Positions 6,511 through 7,353 of a DNA stretch of 7,353 nucleotides are shown here, in pieces (position 1 is the first letter of the stretch; every line of letters begins with the position of its first letter). Origin of the DNA: Sulfurovaceae bacterium. GTDB taxonomy: Bacteria; Campylobacterota; Campylobacteria; Campylobacterales; Sulfurovaceae. The stretch lies in assembly GCA_029933395.1 (NCBI GenBank), contig JAOZOG010000082.1, forward strand, positions 1,470 through 8,822. The letters are read 5' to 3'. A model generated the notes under the pieces. It had not been told where the DNA came from and ran no database searches. It saw only the letters and a program-made list of their open reading frames with translations. The position numbers were made by a program, and so were the translations under genes.

Positions 6511-6589
6511 TAAGGTTAAGATTGGCGTAAGTATACACAGATTGAGTAAATCATTCGTTAATGGTACAAGACTCAACCTTACCCAATCT
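6511..6589. repeat. Overlapping inverted and direct repeats in the peb4/nth divergent promoter region
   Basis: AGATTGG-C-GTAAG (6519-6531) is an inverted copy of CTTACCCAATCT (6578-6589), 12 pairs with one bulged C. TAAGGTTAAG (6511-6520) is an inverted copy of CTCAACCTTA (6572-6581), 9 of 10 pairs. TTGAGT (6542-6547) inverts to ACTCAA (6571-6576). In addition, AGATTG..GTAA recurs in direct orientation at 6519 and 6539, exactly 20 bases apart. The copies cover both predicted -10 boxes. This looks like an operator with several sites, or competing foldbacks. All pairings are visible; the regulator is unknown. Confidence 0.55.
6530..6535 (-). promoter_or_regulatory. Possible -10 element of the peb4-like gene
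   Basis: Read on the minus strand, TATACT stands about 26 bases before the ATG at 6503, placing a transcript start near 6523. No good -35 box is visible. The element overlaps the left arm of the inverted repeat at 6519-6531, so a protein bound there could block or adjust transcription. Confidence 0.4.
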
Positions 6590-6594
6590 ATGAT
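6589..6594 (+). promoter_or_regulatory. Possible -10 element of nth
   Basis: TATGAT on the plus strand is followed by a transcript start expected near 6601, leaving a leader of only about 20-30 bases before the nth start. The first T is also the last base of the right inverted-repeat arm (6578-6589). No -35 box is recognisable. GATATC slightly downstream is an alternative. Confidence 0.35.
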
Positions 6595-6618
6595 ACGATA
6601 TCAAAAAAATGGAGTATA

Positions 6619-7314
6619 GTGGACACAATGTCTGTAAAACCTGATAAAAAAGCTGTCAAGAAATTCAAAAGAGTCAAGCCGGCCACAAAAAAAGAGATTG
6701 AAGCGATCAAGAGACTCTTTTTGGAGCATTACCCCGACTCAGTCACCGAACTAAGTTACCGCAGCCTCTATGAGCTGCTGATCTCAGTGATGCTCTCGGC
6801 ACAGTGTACCGACAAACGTGTCAACCTGATCACACCGGCACTTTTCGAAGCCTACCCCACGCCTGCAGATCTGGCAAATGCAGACCTAGATGAAGTCAAA
6901 ACGTATATCAAAAGCTGCTCCTTCTTCAACAACAAGGCCAAGAACCTCATCAAGATGGCACAATCCGTCGTAGAGAACTATGATGGAGAGATACCTCTCT
7001 CGCAGGAGGAGTTGGTCAAACTGGCCGGCGTAGGGCAGAAAACGGCCAATGTCGTGATGATCGAATACACCGGTGCCAACCTGATGGCCGTCGACACCCA
7101 TGTCTTCCGGGTCGCACACCGACTGGGCCTGAGCAATTCCACGACAGCAGTCAAGACAGAAGAGGAACTCAGTCGAAAATTCAAAACAGATCTGCATCTC
7201 CTGCACCAGGCGATGGTACTTTTCGGCAGATATATCTGCAAATCGGTCAAGCCCGAGTGCGAGAAATGTTTTCTGACGGATTATTGCAAAAGCAAGGAGG
7301 GATTCAAAGCGTAG
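6619..7314 (+). CDS. nth: Endonuclease III (DNA glycosylase/AP lyase)
   Basis: This base-excision repair enzyme removes oxidised pyrimidines and cuts the DNA at the resulting abasic site. The 231-residue protein has SAQCTDKRVN (60-69), the helix-hairpin-helix LAGVGQKTANVV (135-146) with catalytic Lys K141, and AVDTHVFRVAHRLGL (157-171) with catalytic D159. The [4Fe-4S] loop is complete, C207-x6-C214-x2-C217-x5-C223, the E. coli Nth spacing. The N-terminus carries a Lys-rich tail of about 20 residues that makes it slightly longer than E. coli Nth (211). The start is either GTG 6619, four bases after GGAG (6611-6614), or ATG 6628 (MSVKPDKK), with only a weak GTGGA before it; the spacing favours GTG but ATG cannot be excluded. 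The gene is transcribed divergently from the isomerase gene. In C. jejuni, as I recall it, nth (Cj0595c) sits beside peb4 in the same orientation. Confidence 0.96.
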   Translation: MDTMSVKPDKKAVKKFKRVKPATKKEIEAIKRLFLEHYPDSVTELSYRSLYELLISVMLSAQCTDKRVNLITPALFEAYPTPADLANADLDEVKTYIKSCSFFNNKAKNLIKMAQSVVENYDGEIPLSQEELVKLAGVGQKTANVVMIEYTGANLMAVDTHVFRVAHRLGLSNSTTAVKTEEELSRKFKTDLHLLHQAMVLFGRYICKSVKPECEKCFLTDYCKSKEGFKA

Positions 7315-7338
7315 AGGCAAGGCATGCCTCGTCTCTAC
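7311..7338 (+). terminator. Hairpin after nth, probable terminator (window edge)
   Basis: GTAGAG (7311-7316) pairs with CTCTAC (7333-7338), and the pairing continues inward through a G-U pair, C-G and, after one mismatch, AGG/CCT around CATG. A competing fold pairs GAGGC (7314-7318) with GCCTC (7326-7330). The stem contains the nth stop codon. The following bases AGATTATTTCTCTTC are T-rich but not a clean T-run, and the window ends there. Confidence 0.5.
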
Positions 7339-7353
7339 AGATTATTTCTCTTC

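Noticed and set aside
5751..6530. Long plus-strand open frame (259 codons) opposite the peb4-like gene
   Set aside because: It is rich in Cys, Leu and Phe as expected from antisense of a Lys/Glu-rich gene, and the minus-strand frame has a signal peptide and parvulin motifs.

Overview
The window reads as chromosomal DNA of a Campylobacterota (Epsilonproteobacteria) bacterium. The main clue is the block nth (+) / peb4-like isomerase (-) / fba (-). From memory, Campylobacter jejuni has the same arrangement around Cj0595c-Cj0597, and Helicobacter pylori has peb4 (HP0175) next to fba (HP0176). The C-terminal tail of the ribonucleotide reductase small subunit at the left edge also looks Campylobacterota-like. 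Base composition looks far less AT-rich than Campylobacter or Helicobacter, so a free-living relative of the Sulfurovum/Sulfurimonas kind is more likely. The genus is an inference.

Left part (1-3859, + strand): the 3' part of nrdB (class I ribonucleotide reductase beta chain) is followed after 38 bases by an 850-residue fusion of the sugar phosphotransferase system (PTS). The fusion joins glucose-type EIIA, HPr and Enzyme I in one chain. A second gene overlaps its stop codon (ATGA) and encodes a small soluble protein with one canonical EIIB domain and a second, degenerate EIIB-like domain. Together the two proteins form a complete phosphate relay from PEP to EIIB, but no membrane transporter domain (EIIC) is encoded next to them. 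This is the most unusual part of the window.

Middle and right (3878-6503, - strand): reading right to left, a periplasmic parvulin-type prolyl isomerase of the PEB4/SurA kind comes first. It is followed by a shorter exported paralogue that lacks the isomerase domain, then by class II fructose-bisphosphate aldolase. The fba gene converges on the PTS operon with only 18 bases between stop codons.

Right end (6619-7314, + strand): nth (endonuclease III, base excision repair) is transcribed divergently from the isomerase gene. The 115-base region between them carries overlapping inverted and direct repeats that cover both predicted promoters. A hairpin follows nth at the window edge.

The window is densely coding. 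No mobile element, CRISPR array, tRNA or rRNA was seen, and no gene-free stretch exceeds about 115 bases.
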